A stretch of 9,977 nt of DNA. It comes from JAWLFY01 sp964462125 (GTDB lineage Bacteria > Planctomycetota > Planctomycetia > Pirellulales > Pirellulaceae). The notes below the pieces were generated by a model. The model saw only the letters and a list, made by a program, of their open reading frames with translations. It did not search any database and was not told the DNA's origin. This document shows positions 1 to 7,339 of the stretch, piece after piece. The stretch spans positions 1 through 9,977 of the forward strand of contig CAYWXT010000211.1 in assembly GCA_964462125.1 (NCBI GenBank), given 5' to 3'. Numbering within the stretch: position 1 is the first letter of the stretch; the number at the start of each line of letters is the position of its first letter. The translations under genes and the position numbers were made by a program.

Positions 1-373
1 TGGCCCATTGCCCCATGACGAGTGCGCTGGTCGCGACTGCCAACGAGAGGGCACTTATCACGGCAACGATAAGGCGACATGTCTTTCGCGAGAGACGTTC
101 GTCGGCGATCCAGTAAGTCATGCCTGCAATGCAATGAGAACCAAAGGCAAACATGCACAACAGGAAAGCGGACACCATAAGCCAGGTCCACCACGGAAAC
201 TGCTGGCCTGGATTCAACGCATTCACAAAGATGAGTTTCAGAGCGGTGGCCAGCGGGAAATAATTGCCGAGCACCACAAAAAATAGTCCCGCCATTGCGC
301 CGCCGATTTTCACGAGCGGATGGTGCCTGGAACCATCGACGCTGACGTCCAATTCAGTTTCAAAGTCAAACAT
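1..373 (-). CDS. Membrane protein, N-terminal part, cut by window edge
   Basis: This open frame starts at ATG 373 and runs off the left end of the window without a stop, giving the first 124 residues. About 18 polar residues precede three hydrophobic stretches at roughly residues 20-52, 61-90 and 100-120, so it is an integral membrane protein. A purine-rich GGGGGTGA lies 6 bases before the ATG, which supports this start. The same frame stays open further upstream to another ATG at 463, but that extension is Arg/Thr-rich and does not look natural. The neighbouring frame just upstream carries an NPY-type N-terminus typical of planctomycete membrane proteins, so the real N-terminus may have been altered by a frameshift (see findings). 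I do not recognise the family. The membrane topology is read directly from the sequence; any function is unknown. Confidence 0.7.
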   Translation of the reverse strand, partial: MFDFETELDVSVDGSRHHPLVKIGGAMAGLFFVVLGNYFPLATALKLIFVNALNPGQQFPWWTWLMVSAFLLCMFAFGSHCIAGMTYWIADERLSRKTCRLIVAVISALSLAVATSALVMGQWA

Positions 374-672
374 GGCAGTCACCCCCGACCTCCCGCGTCG
401 CATCCATGCCGCGGTTGCTGTTGTGGACCGAGTAAGGATTTTCCTCTGCGTCAAAATTCCCATGACAGCCAATGACGCTGTCAGAGACCGCCCGCACGAG
501 CTTCCACAGCCCTGCGACCGAACACGTTCCGGCATTTGTGATGATAGTCTGAGGATTTCGGCCGGATGAACGCAGCCGCCTGTATGGCGACATAATCCTG
601 TCCGGCTATTTGTCCATTCACTGCCCAAGCCTTTCAGCCGCAGGCAAATAGCCGTCCAGGTTGAGTATCGCA
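374..672. other. Spacer with possible remnant coding, no supported gene
   Basis: About 300 bases lie between the stop of the 119-residue membrane protein and the next membrane gene. On the minus strand, 593-366 is open for 75 codons, but the reading is Arg/Cys-rich at its start and I do not trust it as a gene. Its last 30 codons (458-366) read NFDAEENPYSVHNSNRG and onward, which resembles the N-termini of many planctomycete membrane proteins. They overlap the start of the next gene in another frame. The spacer also contains a 10-bp inverted repeat listed separately. I see no RNA gene or clear promoter here. Confidence 0.4.
603..654. repeat. 10-bp perfect inverted repeat
   Basis: CGGCTATTTG at 603-612 is matched exactly by its reverse complement CAAATAGCCG at 645-654, with 32 bases between the arms. 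It begins 18 bases after the stop codon of the 119-residue membrane protein on the minus strand. It could form an RNA hairpin acting as a transcript end, but no run of T follows it on the minus strand, so it is not a classical intrinsic terminator. It could also be a chance or mobile palindrome. Confidence 0.45.
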
Positions 673-1032
673 TCAAGGGAGTGGCTGTTCTGGATACACG
701 AGCATGGAAAGGAAGAAAGCAATCAAAAGAACGGCCGCGAACATGGAAGCCGCCACCCCTCTGCCGCTTCGCGGTGCACCTTCCAGCCGGTTGCGCAGAC
801 AATGCACCAAAATGACAATCGAAAGCGCGGCGAATAGACCTCCAATGAGTCCTGGAAGTGAAACATACCACCCTGCGGCACTGTCGTAAATGATCCACCC
901 GAACGGCAACCCGTACTCAATAACTTCATGCCGGCCAACCGGGCCGCCCGTGGTGAGCTCCTGCACTTGCACCCAGGCCACGCTGAGCAGAAGTAGCAGT
1001 GTTCCCAGAGACAGTCGAAGTAAAAGTGACAT
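673..1032 (-). CDS. Small three-helix membrane protein, unknown function
   Basis: The predicted product has 119 residues. It has a Leu-rich N-terminal helix (about residues 5-21) that may be a signal anchor, a polar segment of about 35 residues containing GLPFGWIIYD, a second helix (about 69-90), a basic loop (RNRLEG...RSGR), and a third helix (about 100-115) ending in YPEQPLP. I chose ATG 1032 because the hydrophobic segment starts directly there. ATG 1044 would add only MEPH, and the longer frame to 1182 would add 46 charged residues that are out-of-frame translation of a WD40 remnant. No convincing Shine-Dalgarno is visible for either start; only GGA lies about 9 bases upstream of 1032. 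The helices are clear and the codon use is ordinary, so a real small planctomycete membrane protein is likely. The family was not recognised. Confidence 0.68.
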   Translation of the reverse strand: MSLLLRLSLGTLLLLLSVAWVQVQELTTGGPVGRHEVIEYGLPFGWIIYDSAAGWYVSLPGLIGGLFAALSIVILVHCLRNRLEGAPRSGRGVAASMFAAVLLIAFFLSMLVYPEQPLP

Positions 1033-1061
1033 ATGTGGTTCCATTTGAGTACGAGGTTCGC

Positions 1062-1304
1062 GATCAATTGTGTTGTGCCATCGTCCTTGCAAACGGCGAG
1101 CAGTCTTCCATCGAGGGAAACAGCGATCGGTCCGGTTCGAAACTCCCATTGCTGGACGGGCTTCGCCGTTTCGAGATCCCAAAGGCGTACTGTTTCGTCC
1201 AAAGCCGACGCGGCAACGAGTTGATTGCTATCTGGGAAAAAGGGCCAAGCTGTTTGCACCGGTATCGACGGCCATTTTCTTATGAACCTTCCGCGATCAT
1301 CGCA
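1062..1304 (-). pseudogene. WD40-repeat gene remnant without start or partner domains
   Basis: This minus-strand frame reads like parts of two to three WD40 repeats: DDRGRFIRKW (end of one blade), FPDSNQLVAASALDETVRLW followed by DLETAKPVQQW (a nearly complete blade), then VSLDGRLLAVCKDDGTTQL (start of another). The frame is closed by TGA at 1353-1355. No ATG with a ribosome binding site precedes it; a GTG at 1259 is possible but has no Shine-Dalgarno. Downstream the similarity fades where the small membrane protein begins in another frame. WD40 repeats normally come in sets of about seven, so about 80 residues is a fragment. It is most likely debris from a kinase-WD40 or WD40 gene like the intact one 1.7 kb upstream. 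Confidence 0.6.
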
Positions 1305-1465
1305 ATGAAGCTGACATCGGCAGGCATGTACTGGAAGGATAACGTCGTTTGGTCACGTTTCCCGGGACTATTTGGGGCCTCTGGTTTGCCTTCCCCCGAC
1401 TGCCTGTTCCCGGTTGAGGCGATGCGATCATCCTTTTCGGCGTTGCAAAATTCTTCGGCCCTCAA
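1280..1465 (-). pseudogene. Orphan 61-codon ORF, possible gene fragment
   Basis: This open frame begins 13 bases after the stop of the 365-residue exported protein, with a TTG at 1465 as the only usable start and no clear Shine-Dalgarno. The first 40 residues are polar and unremarkable. The end reads FQYMPADVSFIAMIAEGS. This resembles the motif near the start of the neighbouring exported protein (LGWMPEQTDTIMAARSF): Met-Pro, an acidic/polar run, then a short hydrophobic strand. Its last codons overlap the WD40 remnant in another frame. It may be a leftover of a paralogue's N-terminal region or a chance ORF; I cannot separate these by eye. Confidence 0.25.
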
Positions 1466-1478
1466 GTTGAGAGCGCCG

Positions 1479-2576
1479 CTACTGTTCCCAGAGGACCAGT
1501 TCGTCCGACATGAACTTGGCCAGGTGCAGGAGCATTGTGAAGCGTGTGATGAACGTGTTGTCTTCTCTGTCAGTCAGGTGAATCGTCGCCACCATCGAAT
1601 TTGAATCTCCCCGCTGTAGTTCCACATTGATGTCCGGCTTGTGCCGGAGCAATGGTGAGTCGAGCCATCGCTGACGCACCAGCTTTTCCGGTCGAGCCCT
1701 GTCGACCGGCAGGTACACGATGCGCAACACCTCTGTCCCGTCCGGGTGCAGTGTCAATGCGAAGCCGCTTGAAACGCGTTGTCGTTGGCGGCGGGTTCCG
1801 GTCACGGAGTTCGAAAAGTGTCGGACCGCCCACGCGGTAGCGGCAGGGTCGACGTGCTGCCATACGGCGAGCTGCTCCGGTAAAGCAGCACGCTCGCCCC
1901 GATCTGCCTGGCGGTTCTGCAGCAGTTCTCTGAGATACTCCTGATGGGTTGCATAGATCAGCGTCCGTGGCTCCGGCTGCACAAAGAAGAGCCCCTCCCA
2001 CTCCTGGGACGCGATGTAGGGCTCCGTGGCGAATTTCCGGTCGAGCACGTAGACCTTGTGTCCAACCATGGTCTCTACCGAGGCTGCATCGTCCTGCAGT
2101 AATTGCTCCAGCTGTTGGCGGGCCGCGCCCAGTTCATTTTCGAAGACGAGCACGTGACACCCCTGATATCGAAAGCTGCCGAAAGGCGAGACCGTGCTGT
2201 AATTGGTTGCTCCCACCACCGCGTACCTGAGCGGTTGTCCCGCCACGGATTTGAGGTATGAGACGCGGCCGCTTTCAGGATCAAGGTGGGGGTGCACAGT
2301 GAAGTACTGCAGCACAAATTCGACAACTTCCGAAAGATTGCTGGTCGCCTCGAAATCCTTGCTGCCGTGCAGCCCCCATGGCACTTGAAAAGACCGCGCC
2401 GCCATGATCGTGTCAGTCTGCTCCGGCATCCAGCCAAGTGTCTGCATCAGCGATTCGGGCCGCTTCGATGTCCGTCCGGAGTTCGGCTGTGCGCAGGCCT
2501 TGCTTCTGGCCAGTACGACCACGGCCACGAGAAGGAAAAGAATACGTGCGAATTCTTTGATACGGTATCGCTGCAT
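1479..2576 (-). CDS. Exported conserved hypothetical protein (365 aa)
   Basis: The product carries a typical export signal: a basic start (MQRYRIK), a hydrophobic core RILFLLVAVVVLA, and a probable signal peptidase I site near residues 28-30 (ACA before QPN). The mature part is soluble, of mixed alpha/beta character, with no membrane helix. It opens with LGWMPEQTDTIMAARSF (about residues 47-63), a pattern I associate with secreted planctomycete proteins of unknown role, and later has an LPEQLAVWQHVDPAATAWAV segment. No catalytic motif stands out. The start is well supported: GGAG lies 8 bases before ATG 2576, inside the last codons of the preceding broken gene, whose stop is only 3 bases upstream. 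It is therefore probably co-transcribed with the sigma factor and kinase and may be an extracytoplasmic partner or output of that system. That link is inference from spacing. Confidence 0.8.
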   Translation of the reverse strand: MQRYRIKEFARILFLLVAVVVLARSKACAQPNSGRTSKRPESLMQTLGWMPEQTDTIMAARSFQVPWGLHGSKDFEATSNLSEVVEFVLQYFTVHPHLDPESGRVSYLKSVAGQPLRYAVVGATNYSTVSPFGSFRYQGCHVLVFENELGAARQQLEQLLQDDAASVETMVGHKVYVLDRKFATEPYIASQEWEGLFFVQPEPRTLIYATHQEYLRELLQNRQADRGERAALPEQLAVWQHVDPAATAWAVRHFSNSVTGTRRQRQRVSSGFALTLHPDGTEVLRIVYLPVDRARPEKLVRQRWLDSPLLRHKPDINVELQRGDSNSMVATIHLTDREDNTFITRFTMLLHLAKFMSDELVLWEQ

Positions 2577-2579
2577 GAT

Positions 2580-2922
2580 TTACGCTCCGTGGCGCATTGG
2601 CTTCCTGAGAATCTGTTCAGCCCGTGTTGCATTCCCGGCTTTATCGCCAGGACCGAGAACGGTCGTCTGCTTGTCGGCTGGAAACGCGGCAATCGTGTTA
2701 GTCGTTTTCCCTGCCGTGGGCGGGGCGGGCCGAGTGTTCGGTCCGAATGGGTCGACCGGCTTTCGCTGAACCGGCGATCTGGTGCTTGCCCGTGTGATCG
2801 GTCCAGGTTCGCGCCGAAACTGGTGGGGCCGATAGTGCAGCGACTGTCAGCACGGCGCAAAGCAGGAAGGAGACCGGATGAGGCGAACTTCGCACCCAAT
2901 GGGTCAAGATAGAAGTCATCAT
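2580..2922 (-). pseudogene. Frameshifted secreted protein with SHD1-like start
   Basis: From ATG 2922 the frame encodes a clear signal peptide (SFLLCAVLTVAALSAPPVSA, residues 18-37), then RTWTDHTGKHQI. This matches the opening of SHD1 (SLA1 homology 1) domains, common in secreted planctomycete proteins. It then turns into unnatural sequence and stops at 2698-2700. The +1 frame, open from 2846 to a TAA at 2580-2582, gives natural-looking sequence over its last 60 or so residues: PVQRKPVDPFGPNTRPAPP, then LGPGDKAGNATRAEQILRKP. The interval is 343 bases, one more than a multiple of three, fitting a single-base insertion near 2760-2780. Most of the SHD1 domain is also missing. GGAG 10 bases before the ATG and a 49-bp gap from the kinase suggest an operon member that has decayed. 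The 74-residue product of the first frame could still be secreted. Confidence 0.55.
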
Positions 2923-2971
2923 GGTCAGGAAGCTCCGTAGAAATTCAGTCCGCGGTACGTGGAGGCAACCG

Positions 2972-5900
2972 TCATCGGGATTCTACTCGATTCTTTCGAT
3001 GCTCCAGTTGATGTGGCTCGGTCGCTGCTGGCCACAGCCTGATTTCTCCGGAAATGTCCCCGGAAACAAGCGTTCGGCCATCTGGCGAGAAAGCAACACT
3101 GTCGACCCGCAGACGATGTCCTTCAAGTCGGCATTTCTGCCCATTTTCAACGGTATCCCAAAGGCGGATCGTTTGATCGCCACTGCCGGTAGCCAGCGTC
3201 CGGCCGTCGGGGGAAAAAGCGATCGCGTTGATCCGTTTGGCGTGCCCATGCAAGAGACCTTGATGCGACCGCTGCGAAACGTTCCATAGACGAACGGCTT
3301 GATCTTGGCTTGCCGAGGCCAGTGTCTGGCCATCCGGAGAGAAGGCGAGATCGAAAATTGTCCGGGTATGCCCCGTTAAGTACCCGCTTCGTTTTCCCGT
3401 ATTCACGTTCCAAAGCCGTATCGACAGATCGTTACCGGCGGAGGCAAGCAGCATCCCATCGGGCGAAAAGGCAACCGCTCGGACCCGCCCTGTGTGGCCG
3501 TCGAATGTCTGCTGTAGAGTCCCGTCTGCCGTGTTCCAGATCTGGACCTTGCCGCCGGCGCCGGCGGTCGCAATATGTCGGCCATCGGGGGAAAGGACCG
3601 CAGCCTCGAATCCGCCCACAGGTCCGCCAAACGTTCGGAGTCGTTCTTCGCGCTCAAGCGACCAGATTTCGACGCGACCGGCGTTGCCGTTGGGAGAACT
3701 CGCTCGATGTCCGCAAGCAGCCAGCCACGATCCGTCAGGCGAAAAGAGAATCTGTGTGATCGTCTTCAGCTCGCCACGGAGCGCACCGAGTTTTTCAGCG
3801 GTTTTCAGTTTCCAAAGTTGCACGGTGCCGGAATCACCCGCAGCCGCAACCATGCTTCCGTCGGGCGAAACGGCCACCGAATGGACCGCCGCCTGATGGT
3901 TCAAAACGAGATCGTTTGAGAGGAAGTCTTCCCACAGTTTGACAGTGCCGTCCTCGCTACCAGAAATGAGACGCTGGCCGTCGGCGGTGAACGCGAGCGA
4001 ACCGATCGAACTGCCGTGCCCTTTCAGTGTGGCAACCTGTGAATTCTCTTCGGTGTCCCAAAGTTGAATTTGACGGTCGCTGCCGCCACTGGCCAACAAC
4101 CGACCGTCTGGGGAGAACGATACGGCTGTCGTCACATCGGTATGCTGTTGCAGTTGGTTCATGCGACCGGTCGCAAGGTTCCACAGCATGACGCCGTTGG
4201 TGCCTGCTGTGGCCAGTCGCTGCCCATCTGGCGAAAAGTTCAGGTCAAGTGTCAGCGGACCTGTTCCCCGCGGAAAGTGGCGGACTTTGCGGTCTTCCAC
4301 GCTGCGCAGCCAAATTTGCTTGTTTTGGCGATCAGACGTCCACTCACCGAAAGACATCGCCAGCGATTTCCCATCGGGCGACCAGCTCAAGGTCGCAACT
4401 GCATCAGGGTGGTCATCCCACGTCGCCTGAAGTGTCCCGTCCGCGAGGCTCCAAAACCGAACAGCCCCATCCTGTGCTCCGGCAGCCAGAGTCGTGCTCT
4501 GGGGATCAAAAGCAATGGCGTGGATTGGAGCATCAGGCGCGTCGGGAAGGTCTTGACGCTCATCATTCTCGAGATCCCACAGCCAGACATCACCGTTGCT
4601 TCCTCCGGCAGCTAGCCACTGTCCGTTCGCAGATAGCGCCGTGGCATGAATCCAGCCGCCCGGTCCGGTCAGTTCTTCTGTTACCGAACCGCTCTCGGTA
4701 TCCCACACCTTGATTTGCGGCTGACCGGCGCCCGCGGAGATGACCATCGGGCCGTCCGATGACACAGCAGTCGCGAAAACAGGACCCTCGTGCCGCAAAG
4801 ACGCGTGGTATTGATGAGACTTTGCCCACCAGTAGTACCACTCGAACCCGCGCAAATCAGTCTCGTGCGGGGGCGGGACGTGAGTTTCGAGCAGCCGGTG
4901 TATTCGTGAGACGTTCGCTTCTTGCCAAGCCTGCGGGAGAAGATTCATGTGGGCCATGTAGAGCAAACGACGAAACCGCCGCTGAGAAGTTTCGGCGGCA
5001 AGTCGCGCCTCTCGCTGACGGGTCGCCGCGGCGTTGGCCCGAGCGGCTTCTTGTTTCGCCTCCTCGGTCGCGAGTTCGGCTTCGGTTGCTTTTCGTTGCG
5101 CCACCAAGGCGTTTCGTTCCGCTCGCAGCCATTGCCAACTCACGGCGGCGAGACCGACCATCAGCGTGGCCAGCAGAGCTGCGGTCAGGCCGGCGACGAC
5201 CGGATTTCGGCGGCACCACCGCCAAAGCTGCTCTCGGCGAGTCACGCGGCGAGCGGCGATCGGCTTGTCCTGCAAGAATCGCTGCAAATCGGCTTTGAGT
5301 TTCCCGGCGGTCTGATACCGATGCCGCGGTTCACGGTCGATGGCTTTCAGCACGACCGTCTCCAAATCGGCCGGGATCCTCGGGTCGAGCTTCCGCAAAG
5401 GGGGCGGCGATTCGTGGAGTGCCTGCTGAATGGCCTTCATGCGATCCGCTGGATCGAACGCGGGGCGCAAAGCCAGCATCTCGTACAGCGTGATTCCCAG
5501 GCTGTAGATGTCGCTGCGCTGATCGGACTGTCCACGAAATCGCTCCGGCGGCATGTACTGCACGGTTCCCACCACGTCGCCGGTGTTGGTCAGGTCATCC
5601 CCCTCTGTCTTGGCTAAACCGAAGTCGGTGATCCAGACCCTTCCGTGTAGGTCCAGCAGTAAGTTGGAAGGCTTGATATCGCGGTGAAGAATCCCTTCGC
5701 GATGGACGTGTTCCAGGGCGTCGGCGACCTGCGCGCCGACCTCAGCGACGCTTCGAAAATAACCAGAAATCTTTGCTTCGTCGTAGCTGGCATCCGGCTG
5801 GCCCGGTAACGTGATCGACGAAGGTTCGGTGTCGTCCGCCGCCATCGAAGCCGTGCTTGCCTTACCGACCGGCAATCGATTCGGTTCGTTTCCCGCTGAC

Positions 5901-6658
5901 GAAGAGCCGATGCTTACTTGTTGGACGCCCGCTGACCAGTCACGCGTCCCGGCCGGTTCTTCGGCGGAACTCAGCGACAAGCGTCCCGTCAGCAGGGATT
6001 CGGCGATGCTGCCGACATCAGGCGTCTCGATCGCCTTCGTGGGTGCCGCCGGCTGCTCCGGAGATCCAGGACCTGAAGATCCACGCTCATCGGCTGGTGC
6101 AGTAGGACTGGCGGATTGTTCGCGAAGTCGTTTTAGTTCACGCAGCACATCACTGATCGCCTGCCCATGAATCAGCTGCATCGCGTAGTAGCATACGTCA
6201 TCCTCGCGTCCGACCTCGTACACGGGGACAATGTTCGTGTGGTGTAACCTTGCCGCCGCTTGGGCTTCCTGGTGAAAGCGGCTCACCAAACGTTGGTCGT
6301 TGGCAATCTGTGTCGAGAGAACCTTGACCGCAACGCGACGGTTGAGTGAGAGCTGTTCGGCTTCATAAACGACTCCCATCCCTCCACGACCGATCTCCCT
6401 CAGCAAGTTGTATTCGCCGATCTGTGTTGGGGCGGGATCGGTGAAAATGTCCTCCGGCGGATTTGCACCGGCCGACATCTCCGTGGCGCCTTGCTCCATC
6501 ATCACCAGCATTGGAAACAGTTCCCGTATCCGGTCGGCATGCTCAGGATACTGCCCAGCGTACTCGCTCGGAGACGGCCGCTCGCCGCGGCGGTAACGCT
6601 GGAGAAACTCGTCCGCCAATTTCCCAACCGGATCGGCTCCGAAGGTTTCGTCACTCAT
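2972..6658 (-). CDS. Membrane Ser/Thr protein kinase with 14 WD40 repeats
   Basis: This is a 1228-residue signalling protein. Residues 10-55 form the acidic/basic helical leader common in planctomycete kinases (FLQRYRRGERPSPSEYAGQ...IRELFPML). The kinase domain spans about 83-462: glycine loop GRGGMGVVY (90-98), lysine K112, alpha-C glutamate near E131, HRDIKPSN (325-332, catalytic D327), DFG (345-347), and PPE (370-372) in place of APE. All catalytic residues are present, so it should be active. A low-complexity insert occupies about 181-295. A single membrane helix (about 486-508) is followed by an Ala/Glu/Arg-rich coiled coil (512-562). I count 14 WD40 repeats from about 625 to 1210, enough for two seven-bladed propellers. 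The kinase is expected in the cytoplasm with the WD40 part across the membrane. GGAGGAG 9 bases before the ATG fixes the start. The gene is 45 bp after an ECF sigma factor, its likely partner. Confidence 0.95.
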   Translation of the reverse strand: MSDETFGADPVGKLADEFLQRYRRGERPSPSEYAGQYPEHADRIRELFPMLVMMEQGATEMSAGANPPEDIFTDPAPTQIGEYNLLREIGRGGMGVVYEAEQLSLNRRVAVKVLSTQIANDQRLVSRFHQEAQAAARLHHTNIVPVYEVGREDDVCYYAMQLIHGQAISDVLRELKRLREQSASPTAPADERGSSGPGSPEQPAAPTKAIETPDVGSIAESLLTGRLSLSSAEEPAGTRDWSAGVQQVSIGSSSAGNEPNRLPVGKASTASMAADDTEPSSITLPGQPDASYDEAKISGYFRSVAEVGAQVADALEHVHREGILHRDIKPSNLLLDLHGRVWITDFGLAKTEGDDLTNTGDVVGTVQYMPPERFRGQSDQRSDIYSLGITLYEMLALRPAFDPADRMKAIQQALHESPPPLRKLDPRIPADLETVVLKAIDREPRHRYQTAGKLKADLQRFLQDKPIAARRVTRREQLWRWCRRNPVVAGLTAALLATLMVGLAAVSWQWLRAERNALVAQRKATEAELATEEAKQEAARANAAATRQREARLAAETSQRRFRRLLYMAHMNLLPQAWQEANVSRIHRLLETHVPPPHETDLRGFEWYYWWAKSHQYHASLRHEGPVFATAVSSDGPMVISAGAGQPQIKVWDTESGSVTEELTGPGGWIHATALSANGQWLAAGGSNGDVWLWDLENDERQDLPDAPDAPIHAIAFDPQSTTLAAGAQDGAVRFWSLADGTLQATWDDHPDAVATLSWSPDGKSLAMSFGEWTSDRQNKQIWLRSVEDRKVRHFPRGTGPLTLDLNFSPDGQRLATAGTNGVMLWNLATGRMNQLQQHTDVTTAVSFSPDGRLLASGGSDRQIQLWDTEENSQVATLKGHGSSIGSLAFTADGQRLISGSEDGTVKLWEDFLSNDLVLNHQAAVHSVAVSPDGSMVAAAGDSGTVQLWKLKTAEKLGALRGELKTITQILFSPDGSWLAACGHRASSPNGNAGRVEIWSLEREERLRTFGGPVGGFEAAVLSPDGRHIATAGAGGKVQIWNTADGTLQQTFDGHTGRVRAVAFSPDGMLLASAGNDLSIRLWNVNTGKRSGYLTGHTRTIFDLAFSPDGQTLASASQDQAVRLWNVSQRSHQGLLHGHAKRINAIAFSPDGRTLATGSGDQTIRLWDTVENGQKCRLEGHRLRVDSVAFSPDGRTLVSGDISGEIRLWPAATEPHQLEHRKNRVESR

Positions 6659-6703
6659 TCCCGATTGCTCCTCCAGAGTTGCAGTCCCACATGCGTCTGG
6701 TTC

Positions 6704-7339
6704 TCAAAGGTACTCGCGGCCGCCTGGCATCGATGCCAATACCTGTTTCAAACTCTCCAAGGCGCGGACGTACCGATTGCAGGCCGCCGACGGCTTGATT
6801 TCGAGCGCGTCGGCCGCCTCCGAATTACTCAGTTGCTCAAAATGCCGCAGGGCAAGTATCTCGCGGTCAACTTCATCCATGCGATTCAGCGCTTCCTGCA
6901 AGCAAAGCTTTAACTCCGCCTTCGCGGCCGCCTGCGTCGGCGAGGTGAGCTTTCCGATCAACTGCGCCGCGAGGTCTGCCGAGGACGCCTGGGGCAAAGA
7001 CGCTCGATACAGCGACACCTCCCGCTTCAAGTCGCGGGCTTGTACCCCCAGGTGCTGGCGATGCGCCAAAGCGAGTTGCTGAAGTGCCAGGAACCTGACC
7101 CAAACAAAGAACGGTACCCTTGGGTCACCGATATATTCATCCAGCCGCCTGGACGCTTCCAGGAAAGCCGCTTGAACGACATCGGCCGGGTCGACGCGTC
7201 GTTGCAGTCGTGGATCAATCCGGAGACGGATCATCCGCAATAATCGTGGTTCGAATCGCGACAAAATCGGTCCCAGACGCTCGGGCTCCCCGCCCGCGGC
7301 ATGGCGCAGCATTTCCATTTCGTTTGACGTATCGACCAT
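6704..7339 (-). CDS. ECF-type RNA polymerase sigma factor, planctomycete type
   Basis: The product is a 211-residue sigma-70 family factor of the extracytoplasmic-function class. Region 2 lies about residues 30-100 (LLRMIRLRIDPRLQRRVDPA, then DVVQAAFLEASRRLDEY and VPFFVWVRFLALQQL). Region 4 lies about 147-201 (MDEVDREILALRHFEQLSNS followed by EAADALEIKPSA and a recognition helix ending in RYVRALESLKQVL). The RIDPRLQRRVDPADVVQ signature is characteristic of planctomycete ECF factors. I chose ATG 7339 because GGGGAAG sits 5 bases upstream and the region-2 core follows at normal distance; the frame stays open to 7492 but that part is Cys-rich and unlike the family. No anti-sigma gene is adjacent. 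The Ser/Thr kinase 45 bp downstream is the likely regulator, by phosphorylation. It probably directs RNA polymerase to promoters of its own stress or envelope regulon. Confidence 0.93.
   Translation of the reverse strand: MVDTSNEMEMLRHAAGGEPERLGPILSRFEPRLLRMIRLRIDPRLQRRVDPADVVQAAFLEASRRLDEYIGDPRVPFFVWVRFLALQQLALAHRQHLGVQARDLKREVSLYRASLPQASSADLAAQLIGKLTSPTQAAAKAELKLCLQEALNRMDEVDREILALRHFEQLSNSEAADALEIKPSAACNRYVRALESLKQVLASMPGGREYL

Noticed and set aside
999..1604. Long plus-strand open frame of about 200 codons
   Set aside because: It lies antisense to the small membrane protein, the WD40 remnant and the end of the exported protein, and its translation has no domain, signal or ribosome binding site.
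2447..2899. 150-codon minus-strand frame across the SHD1 remnant and the exported protein
   Set aside because: It is the third frame here; its sequence is Arg/Ser-rich, and the other two frames carry the signal peptides and natural motifs.
3552..3567. 16-bp perfect GC palindrome CCGCCGGCGCCGGCGG
   Set aside because: It lies in a WD40 repeat encoding Ala-Gly-Ala-Gly-Gly; such palindromes arise from Ala/Gly codons in GC-rich genes.
4759..5617. Long plus-strand frames inside the kinase gene
   Set aside because: They are shadows of the high-GC kinase coding sequence; their Arg/Ser/Pro-rich products have no domains.
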